A stretch of DNA of 64,000 nucleotides from Oceanospirillales bacterium (GTDB lineage Bacteria; Pseudomonadota; Gammaproteobacteria; Pseudomonadales; Balneatricaceae), in assembly GCA_018223185.1 (NCBI GenBank), contig JAAEYW010000001.1, positions 362,163-426,162 on the forward strand, in the 5' to 3' direction. Below the pieces are notes generated by a model that was not told the DNA's origin, made no database searches, and was given only the letters and a program-made list of their open reading frames with translations. Of the stretch, positions 1-10,300 are shown piece by piece. The stretch's first letter is position 1. Each line of letters begins with the position of its first letter. The position numbers and the translations under genes are program-made.

Positions 1-1773
1 AAAGTTCGTGAAATTCAGCAGAAGTATATGGCGGAAAATCCAGGGCTTGAGATCAAGCTGTCCGGCATCGTGATGATGAACAACAGTTTTGCCGAGTCTG
101 CACTGAAAGATAACGCCACGCTGATTCCCATTATGTTTGGCGTGGTTGTGCTGACAATGCTGTTTCTGCTGCGTACTTTCAGCGGCACCCTGTCGACGGT
201 GATTATTATTGCCGCCAGCATTATGGCTGCGATGGGGATGGCTGGCTGGAGCGGGATGTTTCTCACCGGGCCGTCGGCCAGTGCGCCGACCATGATTCTG
301 ACTCTGGCAGTAGCCGACTGTATCCATATTCTCAGCACCATGTTTTATGAGATGCGCCGGGGTGTCGCCAAGCGGGCTGCGCTGCTGGATAGTCTGCGGA
401 TTAACTTTCAGCCGGTGATGCTGACCAGTGTGACCACAGCGATCGGTTTTCTCAGCATGAACTTCTCCGATTCTCCGCCATTCCGTGATCTGGGTAACAT
501 TGTTGCTGTGGGTGTGATGCTGGCGTTTGTGTTCTCAGTCACACTGTTTCCGGCGCTGCTGATGGTATTGCCGGTTCGGGTAAAGGAAACCAAAGAGGAT
601 GATCGTGACTGGACCCGTTCGCTGGCGGCTTTTGTGACTGCAAAGCGCCGTATTCTGCTACCGGGTATGAGCGTCTTGATGTTGCTGTTGATTGGGTTTT
701 TGCCAATGAACCAGCTGAATGATGATTTTGTGAAGTATTTTGATACCTCTGTGCCGTTTCGTCAGGCGACTGATTACATGCAGGATAACCTCTCGGGTAT
801 GACCCTGATGGAGATCTCCGTCGATTCAGGTGAGTCCAGCGGCATCAATGATCCTGCTTTTCTGAAGACGCTGGGGGAGTTCAGTGACTGGCTGCGGGCT
901 CAGCCGGAAACCGATCATGTCAGCACCCTGACAGATACCCTGAAACGGCTGAATAAAAATATGCACGGGGATGATCAGAGCTATTATCGTCTGCCCGAAG
1001 ATCGCGAGCTGTCGGCCCAATATCTGCTGCTCTATGAGATGTCTCTGCCCTATGGCCTGGATCTGAATAATCAGCTTAACGTGGATAAATCTTCAGTGCG
1101 GGTGGTGGGTACATTTAAAAATCTCACCAGTAATGAGCTGGTATCGCTGGAAGAGCGGGTGCAGGACTGGTTTGCCAGCCATGCCAGCGAATATCAGGTG
1201 ATGACCACCGGCCCTAACCTGATGTTTGCCCATATCAGTCAGCGCAATATCAAAAGTATGTTATTGGGGATCGCGCTGGCACTGGTGCTGATCTCCCTGT
1301 TGCTGGGCCTGGCACTGCGTTCCCTCCGCTTTGGCCTGATCTCTCTGCTGCCTAATCTGGCGCCGGCAGCGATGGGGTTCGGTTTGTGGTATCTGATTGA
1401 TGGACAGGTGGGACTGGGGCTCTCAGTTGTTGCAGGCATGACGCTGGGTATTGTGGTCGATGATACAGTACATTTTCTGAGTAAATATCTGTACGCCCGT
1501 CGCCACCGTGGTGCCGATTCTGTCGCGGCAGTTCAGTACGCCTTTGGCAGTGTGGGCCGGGCGCTCTGGGTTACGACATTTGTACTGGTGTGCGGTTTCA
1601 TGGTGCTGGCGCAATCCAGCTTTAAACTGAATGCCGATATGGGGTTCCTGACGGCGCTGACAATTCTGATTGCGCTGGTCGTCGATTTCCTCTTTTTGCC
1701 GCCGCTGTTGATGATGTTCGATAAAACTAAAATTGATGCACCCGCCAAAACCGTACAAGGAGTTCAACGATGA
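1..1773 (+). CDS. RND/MMPL-family exporter, 5' partial
   Basis: The frame is open from base 1, so the N-terminus lies outside the window; about 590 residues remain. Two blocks of hydrophobic helices flank a periplasmic loop (roughly residues 230-410). The last block has the acidic motif VVDDTVHFLSKY, typical of the conserved transmembrane region of RND 'predicted exporters' of the MMPL/SSD type. This is an inner-membrane, proton-driven exporter of unknown substrate, plausibly lipid or hydrophobic. Its stop overlaps the start of the next gene (ATGA), so it heads an operon with a LolA-like protein and an outer-membrane barrel. Family assignment is firm, substrate unknown. Confidence 0.85.
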   Translation, partial: KVREIQQKYMAENPGLEIKLSGIVMMNNSFAESALKDNATLIPIMFGVVVLTMLFLLRTFSGTLSTVIIIAASIMAAMGMAGWSGMFLTGPSASAPTMILTLAVADCIHILSTMFYEMRRGVAKRAALLDSLRINFQPVMLTSVTTAIGFLSMNFSDSPPFRDLGNIVAVGVMLAFVFSVTLFPALLMVLPVRVKETKEDDRDWTRSLAAFVTAKRRILLPGMSVLMLLLIGFLPMNQLNDDFVKYFDTSVPFRQATDYMQDNLSGMTLMEISVDSGESSGINDPAFLKTLGEFSDWLRAQPETDHVSTLTDTLKRLNKNMHGDDQSYYRLPEDRELSAQYLLLYEMSLPYGLDLNNQLNVDKSSVRVVGTFKNLTSNELVSLEERVQDWFASHASEYQVMTTGPNLMFAHISQRNIKSMLLGIALALVLISLLLGLALRSLRFGLISLLPNLAPAAMGFGLWYLIDGQVGLGLSVVAGMTLGIVVDDTVHFLSKYLYARRHRGADSVAAVQYAFGSVGRALWVTTFVLVCGFMVLAQSSFKLNADMGFLTALTILIALVVDFLFLPPLLMMFDKTKIDAPAKTVQGVQR

Positions 1774-2558
1774 ATCTGACAAAACCATTTTATCTGCTGA
1801 TGGCACTGACTTTTTTAAGCAGTCCTGTGTTGGCGCTGACGCCTGAAGAACGGGGGCTGGAGATTGCCCGGGAAGCCAAACAACGTGATTCTGGCTGGGC
1901 CGATATGCAGGCTGAGATGCTGATGGTGCTGCGTAATAAGCAGGGCGAAGAGAGTGTCAGGGAGATTCGTATCAAGTCGCTGGAACAGGAAGGTGATGGC
2001 GATAAGAGCCTGACGATCTTCGATAAACCTCTGGATGTGAAGGGGACGGCGTTTCTGAGTTTTTCCCACCCGCTTGAAGCGGATGATCAGTGGCTCTATC
2101 TGCCAGCCCTTAAACGGGTGAAACGTATCTCATCGCGCAATAAATCCGGCCCGTTTATGGGATCTGAGTTCGCTTACGAAGATCTCTCCTCATTTGAGAT
2201 TGAGAAATACAGCTACAAATATATTAAGGATGAATCCTGCGATGGGGGTGCCTGCTTTGTGGTGGAGCAATATCCGGTGGATAAGGATTCAGGATATACA
2301 CGACGGGTGGCCTGGATCGATCAGAACCATTACCGGGTATGGAAAGTTGATTTTTATGACCGTAAAAACAGTTTATTAAAAACCCTTACCTTTAAAGGTT
2401 ATCAGCAATATCTGGACAACTACTGGCGGGCGGATCTGCAGCAGATGCAGAATCATCAGAACGGGAAAAGCACCGAGCTGAAATGGTCCGGTTATCAGTT
2501 CAGGGTTGGACTGAATGACGCTGATTTCAACAAGAATACGCTGAAACGGGCCCGTTAA
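1770..2558 (+). CDS. Outer membrane lipoprotein-sorting (LolA-like) periplasmic protein
   Basis: 262 residues with a Sec signal peptide (hydrophobic core about 5-20, probable cleavage after VLA). The mature part has a WLYLPALKRVKRI stretch and a FMGSEFAYEDL motif, characteristic of the 'outer membrane lipoprotein-sorting protein' family with a LolA-like half-barrel fold. Such proteins commonly sit beside MMPL/RND exporters and are thought to carry a hydrophobic cargo across the periplasm. The start overlaps the upstream stop by four bases, so translation is probably coupled. The cargo is not evident. It is not LolA itself: it is longer and lacks LolB context. Confidence 0.8.
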   Translation: MNLTKPFYLLMALTFLSSPVLALTPEERGLEIAREAKQRDSGWADMQAEMLMVLRNKQGEESVREIRIKSLEQEGDGDKSLTIFDKPLDVKGTAFLSFSHPLEADDQWLYLPALKRVKRISSRNKSGPFMGSEFAYEDLSSFEIEKYSYKYIKDESCDGGACFVVEQYPVDKDSGYTRRVAWIDQNHYRVWKVDFYDRKNSLLKTLTFKGYQQYLDNYWRADLQQMQNHQNGKSTELKWSGYQFRVGLNDADFNKNTLKRAR

Positions 2559-2559
2559 G

Positions 2560-3777
2560 ATGAAGGCAGGTGTTTTAACCGCAGGGCTGGCGACACTGCT
2601 GTTCAGTGGCGCGATGCTCAGTGATGCAGTAAAAGCAGACGAGGTTGTCTTTGAATTCAGTGGCCGGTTGTCAGGTGAGCTTCAGGGCTATTTTGAAGAG
2701 GGGCGCTTTGACGGGCAGAACTATCAGAACAACGCTTCGCTGGCACTGGAGCCTGAGCTGTACTGGTCGTTTAACGACGGGACTGACTCCGTTATTTTTA
2801 CCCCGTTTTACCGGCTGGATCAGCAGGATGAGGAACGTAGCCATGGTGATATCCGTGAACTGAGCTGGGTTCATGTGGGGGATGACTGGGAGATGCGAAC
2901 GGGCCTGCGCAAAGTGTTCTGGGGGGTTACTGAATTTAACCATCTGGTGGATGTGATTAACCAGACGGATGGTATTGAAGACAGTGATGGCGAGGAAAAA
3001 CTGGGCCAGCCGATGGTCAACCTCTCGCTGGTGCGGGACTGGGGTATCCTTGATCTGTTCGTGCTGCCAGGTTTCCGCGAGCGCACTTTTGCCGGAACCG
3101 ATGGTCGTCTGCGCAGTGGGCTGGTTGTTGATACCGGCAGAGCCCGTTATGAATCCGGGGCCGGTGATCAGCATATCGATACCGCTGTTCGCTGGAGTCA
3201 GAGTTTTGATCTCTATGATATCGGACTCTACTGGTTCAGGGGCACCAACCGTGATCCCCGTTTTGAAACCGGCGTGAAAAACGGCACGCCGGTGCTGATA
3301 CCTGTTTATGAGCAGATGGATCAGATCGGTTTTGACGGTCAGGCAACCATCGACAGCTGGCTGTGGAAGCTTGAGTTGTTATGGCGGGATCTGCCTGCCG
3401 GGCAATATACAGCGATGCAGGCGGGGGCTGAATATACCTTTTACGGCATCCGCAACAGCAATACCGATCTGGGGGTGCTGGCTGAATTTGGCTGGGATGA
3501 GCGCGGCGGGAAAGCGGACACGGTCTTTCAGAATGATCTGTTTATTGGCAGCAGAGTTACTCTGAACGATGCCGCCAGCACCGAGTTTCTCGCCGGGCTG
3601 GGTTACGATATCGACTACAGCAGTCGCAGCCTGTTTGTAGAGGCCAGCAGTCGCTTTGGTGAGTGCCTCAAGCTGAGCCTGGATGTGCGGCTATTTGATT
3701 CCGGAAGCCCACGGGACCTGATGACACATATTGATCAGGATGATCGTATTCAGCTCACAGCGGATTACTATTTTTAA
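2560..3777 (+). CDS. Outer-membrane beta-barrel protein of the RND/LolA-like operon
   Basis: 405 residues. A signal peptide (about 1-26, ending DAVKA) is followed by alternating hydrophobic/polar strands rich in Tyr and Trp and ends in an aromatic residue (TADYYF), the usual C-terminal signature of barrels inserted by Bam. It starts one base after the stop of the LolA-like gene, so the operon offers an inner-membrane exporter, a periplasmic carrier and an outer-membrane component. I do not recognise a named family with certainty; it resembles DUF1302/alginate-export-like barrels. A role as outer-membrane partner is inferred from context. Confidence 0.7.
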   Translation: MKAGVLTAGLATLLFSGAMLSDAVKADEVVFEFSGRLSGELQGYFEEGRFDGQNYQNNASLALEPELYWSFNDGTDSVIFTPFYRLDQQDEERSHGDIRELSWVHVGDDWEMRTGLRKVFWGVTEFNHLVDVINQTDGIEDSDGEEKLGQPMVNLSLVRDWGILDLFVLPGFRERTFAGTDGRLRSGLVVDTGRARYESGAGDQHIDTAVRWSQSFDLYDIGLYWFRGTNRDPRFETGVKNGTPVLIPVYEQMDQIGFDGQATIDSWLWKLELLWRDLPAGQYTAMQAGAEYTFYGIRNSNTDLGVLAEFGWDERGGKADTVFQNDLFIGSRVTLNDAASTEFLAGLGYDIDYSSRSLFVEASSRFGECLKLSLDVRLFDSGSPRDLMTHIDQDDRIQLTADYYF

Positions 3778-3797
3778 ACAGAATACGATGCCTTTTA

Positions 3798-3819
3798 AAC
3801 CGCCTGCTGGCGGTTTTTT
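3798..3819 (+). terminator. Rho-independent terminator of the RND operon
   Basis: Stem AACCGCC / GGCGGTT with a four-base loop followed by TTTTTT, 20 bases after the barrel gene stop. The A-rich left flank may also serve the convergent gene. Confidence 0.85.
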
Positions 3820-3854
3820 ATTCAGGCATATTTTCCAGGCTTAGTTGTTATGGC

Positions 3855-4712
3855 TCAGGTTACACTCAGCAGTGCATTGGCGATACCCGCTGATTTCAGC
3901 GTGTCAGCCTGATGCTGATTTTTGACCAGCACAGAGCCGCAAAAAGCCAGGGCATTGAATGACACTGAGGCGAACGATTCAGTGCTGCGTGGCACCAGCA
4001 TCAGCCATTCCCGGCACAGCAGCAAATTGTAAGCTATTGTTGTCTGCTTCATTTTATGGCTGAGATGCAGATGATCCAGCAGAGTCAGATAATGGTTGTG
4101 CAGCCACTGTGCTCCGGCATCAGGATCGTCAGTAATATTGCCCGCTAGCTGAATCCCGGCCTGTTGGAAGGGGAGTGCCGGGTTGGTTTCAGGTCTGTCT
4201 GAGAAGCCGCTGAGTTGTATAGCCAGAGGCAGGTTGCCCGGTTTAACCGGAATCAGCTGCAGATGTTTATGCGGCTGACTGGCCCCGGCTTCCCGCCCGC
4301 CATTGTAGAACACCACACCATCGATCTCCTTCAGGCCCAGCAGGGCCGCTTTAAAATCAGAGGGGTTAAGCAGATTGGTCTGCGGCTCAAATTCGCGGGT
4401 GACCAGTAACAGATGGTTTTCGATGACATTGAATTTGTTTAGCAGACAGATATGGTCGGGCCCTATATCACAGACAAAGAGGTGTGGGTCATAGGGTTTG
4501 AAAGGGTTAGTAGTGTGGTTTCCAGCTTGTTTTATACGCTGGGTATTTTCTTTATATTTCAGGCTGCTGAGGGTTCTTAACTGGAACCTTAAAGCGCCTT
4601 CGCAGACGGTTTCAACAACCGTGCTGAGCGGTTGTAACGCCCCTTTTATGAGGGCTGTCTGGCTGACATGCTGAGCGCGTTGTAAGAGTGAACCTGTCAT
4701 CGGATCTGTCAT
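3855..4712 (-). CDS. ATP adenylyltransferase (Ap4A phosphorylase) family protein
   Basis: 285 residues. It carries the HIT-like motif SQPHKHLQLIPV about 60% along the chain and the upstream YNGGREAGASQPH segment, typical of the Apa1/Apa2 ATP adenylyltransferase family (cytosolic). Members phosphorolyse diadenosine tetraphosphate to ADP and ATP through a nucleotidyl-His intermediate. A C-terminal half (about 180-285) matches the usual second domain. It is monocistronic and convergent with the RND operon. A second in-frame ATG four codons downstream is an alternative start; neither has a strong ribosome binding site. Confidence 0.8.
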   Translation of the reverse strand: MTDPMTGSLLQRAQHVSQTALIKGALQPLSTVVETVCEGALRFQLRTLSSLKYKENTQRIKQAGNHTTNPFKPYDPHLFVCDIGPDHICLLNKFNVIENHLLLVTREFEPQTNLLNPSDFKAALLGLKEIDGVVFYNGGREAGASQPHKHLQLIPVKPGNLPLAIQLSGFSDRPETNPALPFQQAGIQLAGNITDDPDAGAQWLHNHYLTLLDHLHLSHKMKQTTIAYNLLLCREWLMLVPRSTESFASVSFNALAFCGSVLVKNQHQADTLKSAGIANALLSVT

Positions 4713-4813
4713 CGGAGCTATTGTAGGGTTGGACGGAAATTGAACTAACTGTCAGATTACGTTGGCCGGAGGCTGTTGTATAGTGATGAGAGATTGTCTG
4801 TGAGAGTAAACCG

Positions 4814-5275
4814 ATGAAAACATTACTACTGGTTGCGCATGCTCCTTCTGAAAACACCCGACGAATGGCAGAAGCGGTACTTAAGGGGGCGGGTCACCCG
4901 GATATTGATACAGTGCAATGTCGCTGGGTCGAACCTCTTCAGGCAACACCGCAAGATGTGCTGGAGTGTGATGGAATCATTTTGGGAACCACTGAAAACC
5001 TCGGTTATATGAGCGGTGCCCTGAAAGATTTTTTTGATCGTTGCTATTACCCCTGTCTGGATAAAAAGCAGGGCTTACCCTGTGCCCTTTATGTCCGGGC
5101 GGGACATGATGGCACCGGCACCTGCCGTGCGGTTGAAACTATTTGTACGGGGCTGCGCTGGCACTGGATTCAGCCTCCACTGGTCTGTCGGGGGGAGTGG
5201 ACAGCCAGCTTTTTACAACAGTGTAAGACGCTGGGCACGACAATGGCAGCGGGACTGGATATGGGGATTTATTGA
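4814..5275 (+). CDS. Flavodoxin-like / NAD(P)H-dependent FMN oxidoreductase
   Basis: 153 residues. The N-terminus LLLVAHAPSENTRRMAEA fits the FMN phosphate-binding loop of flavodoxin-like proteins, and GTTENLGYMSGALKDFFDR matches the NADPH-dependent FMN reductase/flavodoxin core. Expected to be a small cytosolic FMN protein used in electron transfer or quinone reduction. It is transcribed alone, 101 bases from the divergent adenylyltransferase gene. Physiological partner not apparent. Confidence 0.75.
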   Translation: MKTLLLVAHAPSENTRRMAEAVLKGAGHPDIDTVQCRWVEPLQATPQDVLECDGIILGTTENLGYMSGALKDFFDRCYYPCLDKKQGLPCALYVRAGHDGTGTCRAVETICTGLRWHWIQPPLVCRGEWTASFLQQCKTLGTTMAAGLDMGIY

Positions 5276-5380
5276 TCTGTATCGCGGGTTTCTGGTTAAC
5301 AAACAGTCAGCTGTATTGTGCAGTGCGGTAGCTGGCATTATACTTAGGTCTGAATTTTGATCAGATCAGGAGATCCGCCA

Positions 5381-5617
5381 ATGAAGCAATCGGTGTTTAC
5401 CGGAATAGAGTGTGATGATCGCCGAATAGCCAGTGAGCTTCAGGCGATGGGTTACTATGATGAGTGCAGAACAGAGTCCCGCTCAGCTTTCAGCAGACTG
5501 CTTGATTCTGTTGGTAACTTTATTACCTGGATGCGCTGGAAAGGTGAAGTCGGTGTTTATGGCTGTCGCGTAGGTGCTGATTATGCACGCTACATGGAAG
5601 CGAAAGTCAGCGCCTGA
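5381..5617 (+). CDS. Small conserved-looking protein of unknown function
   Basis: 78 residues from an ATG preceded by an AGGAGA ribosome site at about 5367; an upstream in-frame start would add eight residues but has no such site. The protein is soluble and mixed-charge, with no signal peptide, metal motif or domain I recognise. A good ribosome site, codon use like the neighbours and a strong terminator right behind it support a real gene. No function can be assigned. Confidence 0.6.
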   Translation: MKQSVFTGIECDDRRIASELQAMGYYDECRTESRSAFSRLLDSVGNFITWMRWKGEVGVYGCRVGADYARYMEAKVSA

Positions 5618-5637
5618 TTCTCCGTTTATAGCCTTTT

Positions 5638-5664
5638 AAAAACCGCTCATATGAGCGGTTTTTT
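5638..5664 (+). terminator. Bidirectional Rho-independent terminator
   Basis: Perfect ten-base-arm palindrome AACCGCTCAT/ATGAGCGGTT flanked by an A run and TTTTTT. It lies between convergent genes and can serve both strands. Confidence 0.9.
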
Positions 5665-5715
5665 CGTTTGATTTACTGCTGATTTCTGCGATGCAGCCAG
5701 CTCGAAGCGTCTTGA

Positions 5716-6597
5716 TCAGCGATAACTTTTTCGTTTAAGTTGCTGAAACAAAACACCACCAATAATCAGGACCAGCCCGATAATGGTGGATACCATCACC
5801 GGTTCGTCCGCAATGGTTGCCAGCAATATCAGGGACAACGGTGGCGAGAGATAGACCAGGTTACTCAGCTGGGCAGTGTTATCGGTCATTCGCATCGCCT
5901 GCATCCACAGAAGGAATGCAAATCCCATCTCAAAGGTACCGATATAGATGCCGCCAGCAACAGCCTGCCAGGGCATAGCGGTCATTTCACCCTGTACCAG
6001 CATCAGTACACTCAGAATAGGCAGGCTGAGGCCAAAACAGAGCAGCAGAGAGACAACCGCATCGCGGGGTTTACGTGTGTTGAAAATCCAGTAACTGGCA
6101 AAAAACACTGAACTGCCCAGCCCCAGCATAACCCCCAGCGGATTTTTGAAGTCCAGTGCCAGCAGGTTGCCCTGAGTCGCGATAACCAGTACGCCGCCGT
6201 AGGCCAACAGAATGCTGATAATATTTTTCAGGGTGAATTTTTGTCCCAGAAACGGCACTGCCAGAATACTCAGCACGACTGCCCAGGTGTAATTCAGTGC
6301 CTGTGCCTGCTGTGCCGGCAACATATCATAAGCGGCAAACAGAATCAGGTAATAGAGGGTTGGATTGAGTAGTGCCAGCATCAGAAAGTAACCGGGAGAC
6401 TCTTTAAGATATTGGCGCGCCAGAGCGAATTTTTTTTGCGCAATGGTGGCTGAAGACAGAATTACAAAGGTTGTGGCCACTGCAATCCAGAGCATCTGTA
6501 AGGGGCTGATGAGTGACAGCGTCAGCTTAAATGCCGTGGCAACAGTTGACCACATCAGCACTACGGACAGTGCCAGAATAAGAGATGTGCGGTTCAA
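5716..6597 (-). CDS. DMT-superfamily (EamA) transporter
   Basis: 293 residues with about ten hydrophobic helices arranged as two EamA repeats (about 5-140 and 150-290), the normal size for the drug/metabolite transporter superfamily. The pore-proximal segment LNYTWAVVLSILAVPFLGQK matches the EamA signature. It follows the Lrp-type gene by 19 bases on the same strand, so it is probably co-transcribed and controlled by it. Lrp-linked EamA proteins often export amino acids; that substrate is inference. Confidence 0.85.
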   Translation of the reverse strand: MNRTSLILALSVVLMWSTVATAFKLTLSLISPLQMLWIAVATTFVILSSATIAQKKFALARQYLKESPGYFLMLALLNPTLYYLILFAAYDMLPAQQAQALNYTWAVVLSILAVPFLGQKFTLKNIISILLAYGGVLVIATQGNLLALDFKNPLGVMLGLGSSVFFASYWIFNTRKPRDAVVSLLLCFGLSLPILSVLMLVQGEMTAMPWQAVAGGIYIGTFEMGFAFLLWMQAMRMTDNTAQLSNLVYLSPPLSLILLATIADEPVMVSTIIGLVLIIGGVLFQQLKRKSYR

Positions 6598-6616
6598 AAT
6601 ATCTTCTCAGAAGCGT

Positions 6617-7087
6617 TCAGAGTAGTTTTGATTCAATATCTTTGACATCTTCCATCACCACAAAGGTGCTGGTTTGAGTGACATAGGGCAGAGCGGATAT
6701 TTTCTCCCCGAGCACTTCGCGATAGGACTCCATTCCGGTGGTCCGGACTTTGAGCAGATAGTCAAAATTAGCCGCGATCATATGACACTGCTCAATCTCT
6801 GGTATCTCGCGGACAGCATCATTAAACGCCCGTAATGCCTTGGTTTTAGTGTCACTGAGGGTTACCTGAACAAACGCGACATGCTTTGTGCCGAGTTTTT
6901 TCTGATCGACCAGGGCGATATAGCCGAGGATATAGCCCTGTTCTTCCAGGCGCTTCATACGGATCTGGCAGGGAGTTTTCGACAGGCCCACCCGTGAGGC
7001 CAGTTCTGTCACTGTGATACGGGCATTTTTCTGCAGTTCACGCAGAATCGCCATATCAAGTTTGTCCAGTTTATCCAAATTATCCAT
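6617..7087 (-). CDS. Lrp/AsnC-family transcriptional regulator, PutR-like candidate
   Basis: 156 residues: N-terminal winged helix-turn-helix (about 8-65) with SRVGLSKTPCQIRMKRLEEQG as recognition region, then a RAM ligand-binding domain. The KTPC...RLEE pattern resembles PutR/BkdR-type members that activate amino-acid catabolic genes. It is divergent from NAD-glutamate dehydrogenase and lies 7 kb from a putA that lacks its own DNA-binding domain, so control of proline/glutamate catabolism is a reasonable inference. It is also upstream of an EamA exporter in the same operon, so exporter control is the alternative. Confidence 0.8.
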   Translation of the reverse strand: MDNLDKLDKLDMAILRELQKNARITVTELASRVGLSKTPCQIRMKRLEEQGYILGYIALVDQKKLGTKHVAFVQVTLSDTKTKALRAFNDAVREIPEIEQCHMIAANFDYLLKVRTTGMESYREVLGEKISALPYVTQTSTFVVMEDVKDIESKLL

Positions 7088-7374
7088 ATGATTTCACAGT
7101 TGTGGTTGTTCGTTTGCTTATTTGATCGTTATGAAAAGGATACGACTATAAAAAATAAAAATACAGTGAAAAAGACTTCTGTTCTTTTCCTATACTTTGA
7201 TATTAACTAATACTGTCCGGTTTTTATGCCTATCCTGATTACGTATTGTGGGGAAAAAACCGTGGTATCAGCGGCAACACCTCTTTTTCTTGGGCGTTGT
7301 ATAAGCCGATACAGGAAATAATAATAATCCGGTACCTTCCGGGCGTAGCGAGTGCTATCTGGAGTCTATACAAA

Positions 7375-10300
7375 ATGCATGATTTATTGGGTCTGAGCAA
7401 ATCACAGGTTATTGATCTGATCAGCGAAAAGCTCTCTGCTCAGGTGAGCAAGGGGCTGCAAGCGTCGATGCAGCTGTTCACGCAAAAGTTTTTCAGTGTG
7501 GCTGCACCGGAAGAGTTACAAAGCCGTTCACTTGAGTATCTCTGCGCTACGGCCATGTCATACTGGCAGCTGTTGAAGGATTACAATGCGCCGGCACCCG
7601 TCGTAAGGGTTTTTAACCCCGATTATGAACAGCATGGCTGGCATTCAAACCATACGGTGATACAGGTTCACAATGTTGATGTTCCGTTTCTGGTGGATTC
7701 CGTCAGAATGGAATTGAATCGCCGCGAACTGGCGATTCTGAGTATTAATAACTGTGTACTGGCCTGTGAACGCACCCAAACCAACAAGCTGAAAAGTCTG
7801 AAATCTGCCCGTGAGAGAGATGAACACTCTCAGGTTGAGTCACTGATCTATCTGGAGATTGAACGCCATTCCGATCAGGCGACCCTCGATGAGATCCGTG
7901 ACAGCCTGTTAAATGTACTCGCTGATGTCAAAGCGGTAGTCGACGATTTTCTGCCTATTAAAGAAAAGGGACAGGATCTTAAAGAGGAGTTGCGGCTGCG
8001 TGACGCCAATAGTCCGGAGATTAAAGAGACCCGCAAGCTACTTGACTGGCTGATGGATGAAAACTTTATTTTCCAGGGATATGAAGAAGTTGTCGTTCGC
8101 CAGGAAGAGGGAAAGGTTTTTGCCGATCTTGTTAAAGGCTCTGAACTGGGTACTCAGCGTCAGTCCCCCGCGAGTAAAGAACTGAGCCAACTGGAACAGC
8201 AGTTTGTACTGGCTGAGAAATTGGTAATGTTCAGCAAGGATGTGGTGCGGTCAACGGTTCACCGGCCGGTATACCGCGACCTGGTTATCATTAAGCGGTT
8301 TGATGAGCAGGGGCGGGTATGCGGTGAGTGTCGCTTCTACGGCCTGTATACCTCTTCAGTCTTCCTGACCAATCCATTGCGAATTCCGGTCGTACGACTG
8401 AAGCTGATCAGTATTCTGTCTGAATGTGGTTTTGAGCCGGGTGGTCACAGCCACAAAGCACTGGTACAGATTCTCACGGATATGCCCCGTGAAGAGCTGA
8501 TTCTGGCGCAAACCAGTGATCTGAAACAGACCAGCTTTGGTATCTTCAATATGCAGGAGCGTCGCCGGGCCTGCCTGTTTGTTCGTCAGGATGCCAGTAA
8601 GCGATTTTACTCCTGTCTGTATTATATTCCCCGTGACCTGTATACCACCAAGCTGCGCAACTCAGTGCTGAACCTGTTGTATAAAGGTTTACACGGGCGG
8701 GATTATGAAGCCAATTCGCAGATCTCAGAGTCGGTGCTGTCGCGGACCCATTTCGTTATTTATGCTGATCCTGATCAGCAGGTGGAGGTGGATCTTGCCG
8801 CCATCGAAGCCAGGATTATGGAGATCTCCCGTTCCTGGGATGATGACCTGAATATCAACCTGATCGAAACCTATGGTGAAGAGAAGGGTAGTCGTTTTGT
8901 TAACCGTTTCAGTGGTGGATTCAGTTCTGCCTATAAAGAGAACTTTTCTACCGGAAACGGGGTTTATGATCTGCAGCATATCTCCTATCTGAAGTCTCCC
9001 GATGCTATCGCAATGAGCTTCTATCGTTCATTTGAAGAAGCTGCGGGTATTCTGAAGTTTAAGCTCTTCAGTGTTGACCGTCCGCTGGTATTGTCGGAAG
9101 TGATTCCGCTGCTGGAAAATCTTGGGCTGAAAGTGTTGAGTGAACATCCTTATGTGGTCACTGACCGGGATAGCAATCAGTACTGGATCAGCGATTTCCG
9201 CGTCAGCTATGGCCAGCAGACCGTGGTTGAGCTGGATAAGGTAAAAGTGATTCTGCAGGAGGCGTTTGCTAAGGTGTGGGATGGTCAGGCCGACAGTGAC
9301 GAATTTAACCGACTGGTTATTGCTGGTGGGCTTAACTGGCGTGAAGTTGCGATGCTGCGTGCATATGGGCGTTATATTAAACAACTGCGTTTCGGCTTCT
9401 CCCAGCCGTTTCTGGCGGAAGTACTGGTGCGCAATGTTGATATAACCCGTCAGCTGATAGAGCTGTTCCGCAGTCGCTTTCAGCCTGGCAAGCAGGAGTC
9501 CGGCCAGGAAGAGTCTATCGAACAGAGCATTCTGGATGCGATGGACGGCGTTAGCAGTCTCGATGATGACAAGATCCTGCGCCGCTTTATGGTGGTGATT
9601 AAGTCCACCCTGCGAACTAACTTTTATCAGCAGAAAGACGGTGTAGATAAGCCCTATTTCTCATTCAAAATTGACTCTCAGTCGATTCCGGATATTCCAC
9701 AACCGAAACCTAAGTTTGAAGTGTTTATCTATTCACCACGGATTGAGGGTGTGCATCTGCGGGTGGGCAAGGTTGCCCGGGGTGGTTTGCGCTGGTCCGA
9801 CCGGATGGAGGATTACCGTACTGAGGTGCTGGGCCTGGTAAAAGCGCAGCAGGTGAAAAACTCAGTGATTGTGCCTATGGGGGCGAAGGGCTGCTTCATC
9901 TGTAAGCGGATGCCGGATACCGCTGACCGTGAGGTAATTCAGGCCGAGGGTATCGAATGCTATAAAACCTATATTCGCGGACTGCTGGATATCACTGATA
10001 ACCTGGTTGGCGGTGAAGTGGTTTATCCTGAATCGGTGGTGCGTCATGATGAGGATGATCCTTATCTGGTTGTTGCTGCCGATAAAGGCACGGCTACATT
10101 CTCTGATATCGCCAACTCAATATCTGAAGAATATGGTTTCTGGCTGGGTGATGCGTTTGCTTCCGGCGGAAGTCAGGGTTACGACCATAAAGGGATGGGG
10201 ATTACCGCCCGGGGGGCCTGGGAATCGGTTAAGCTGCATTTTCGTGAGAAGGGGATTAATACCCAGACGGAGCCGTTTACCGTTATCGGTATCGGTGACA

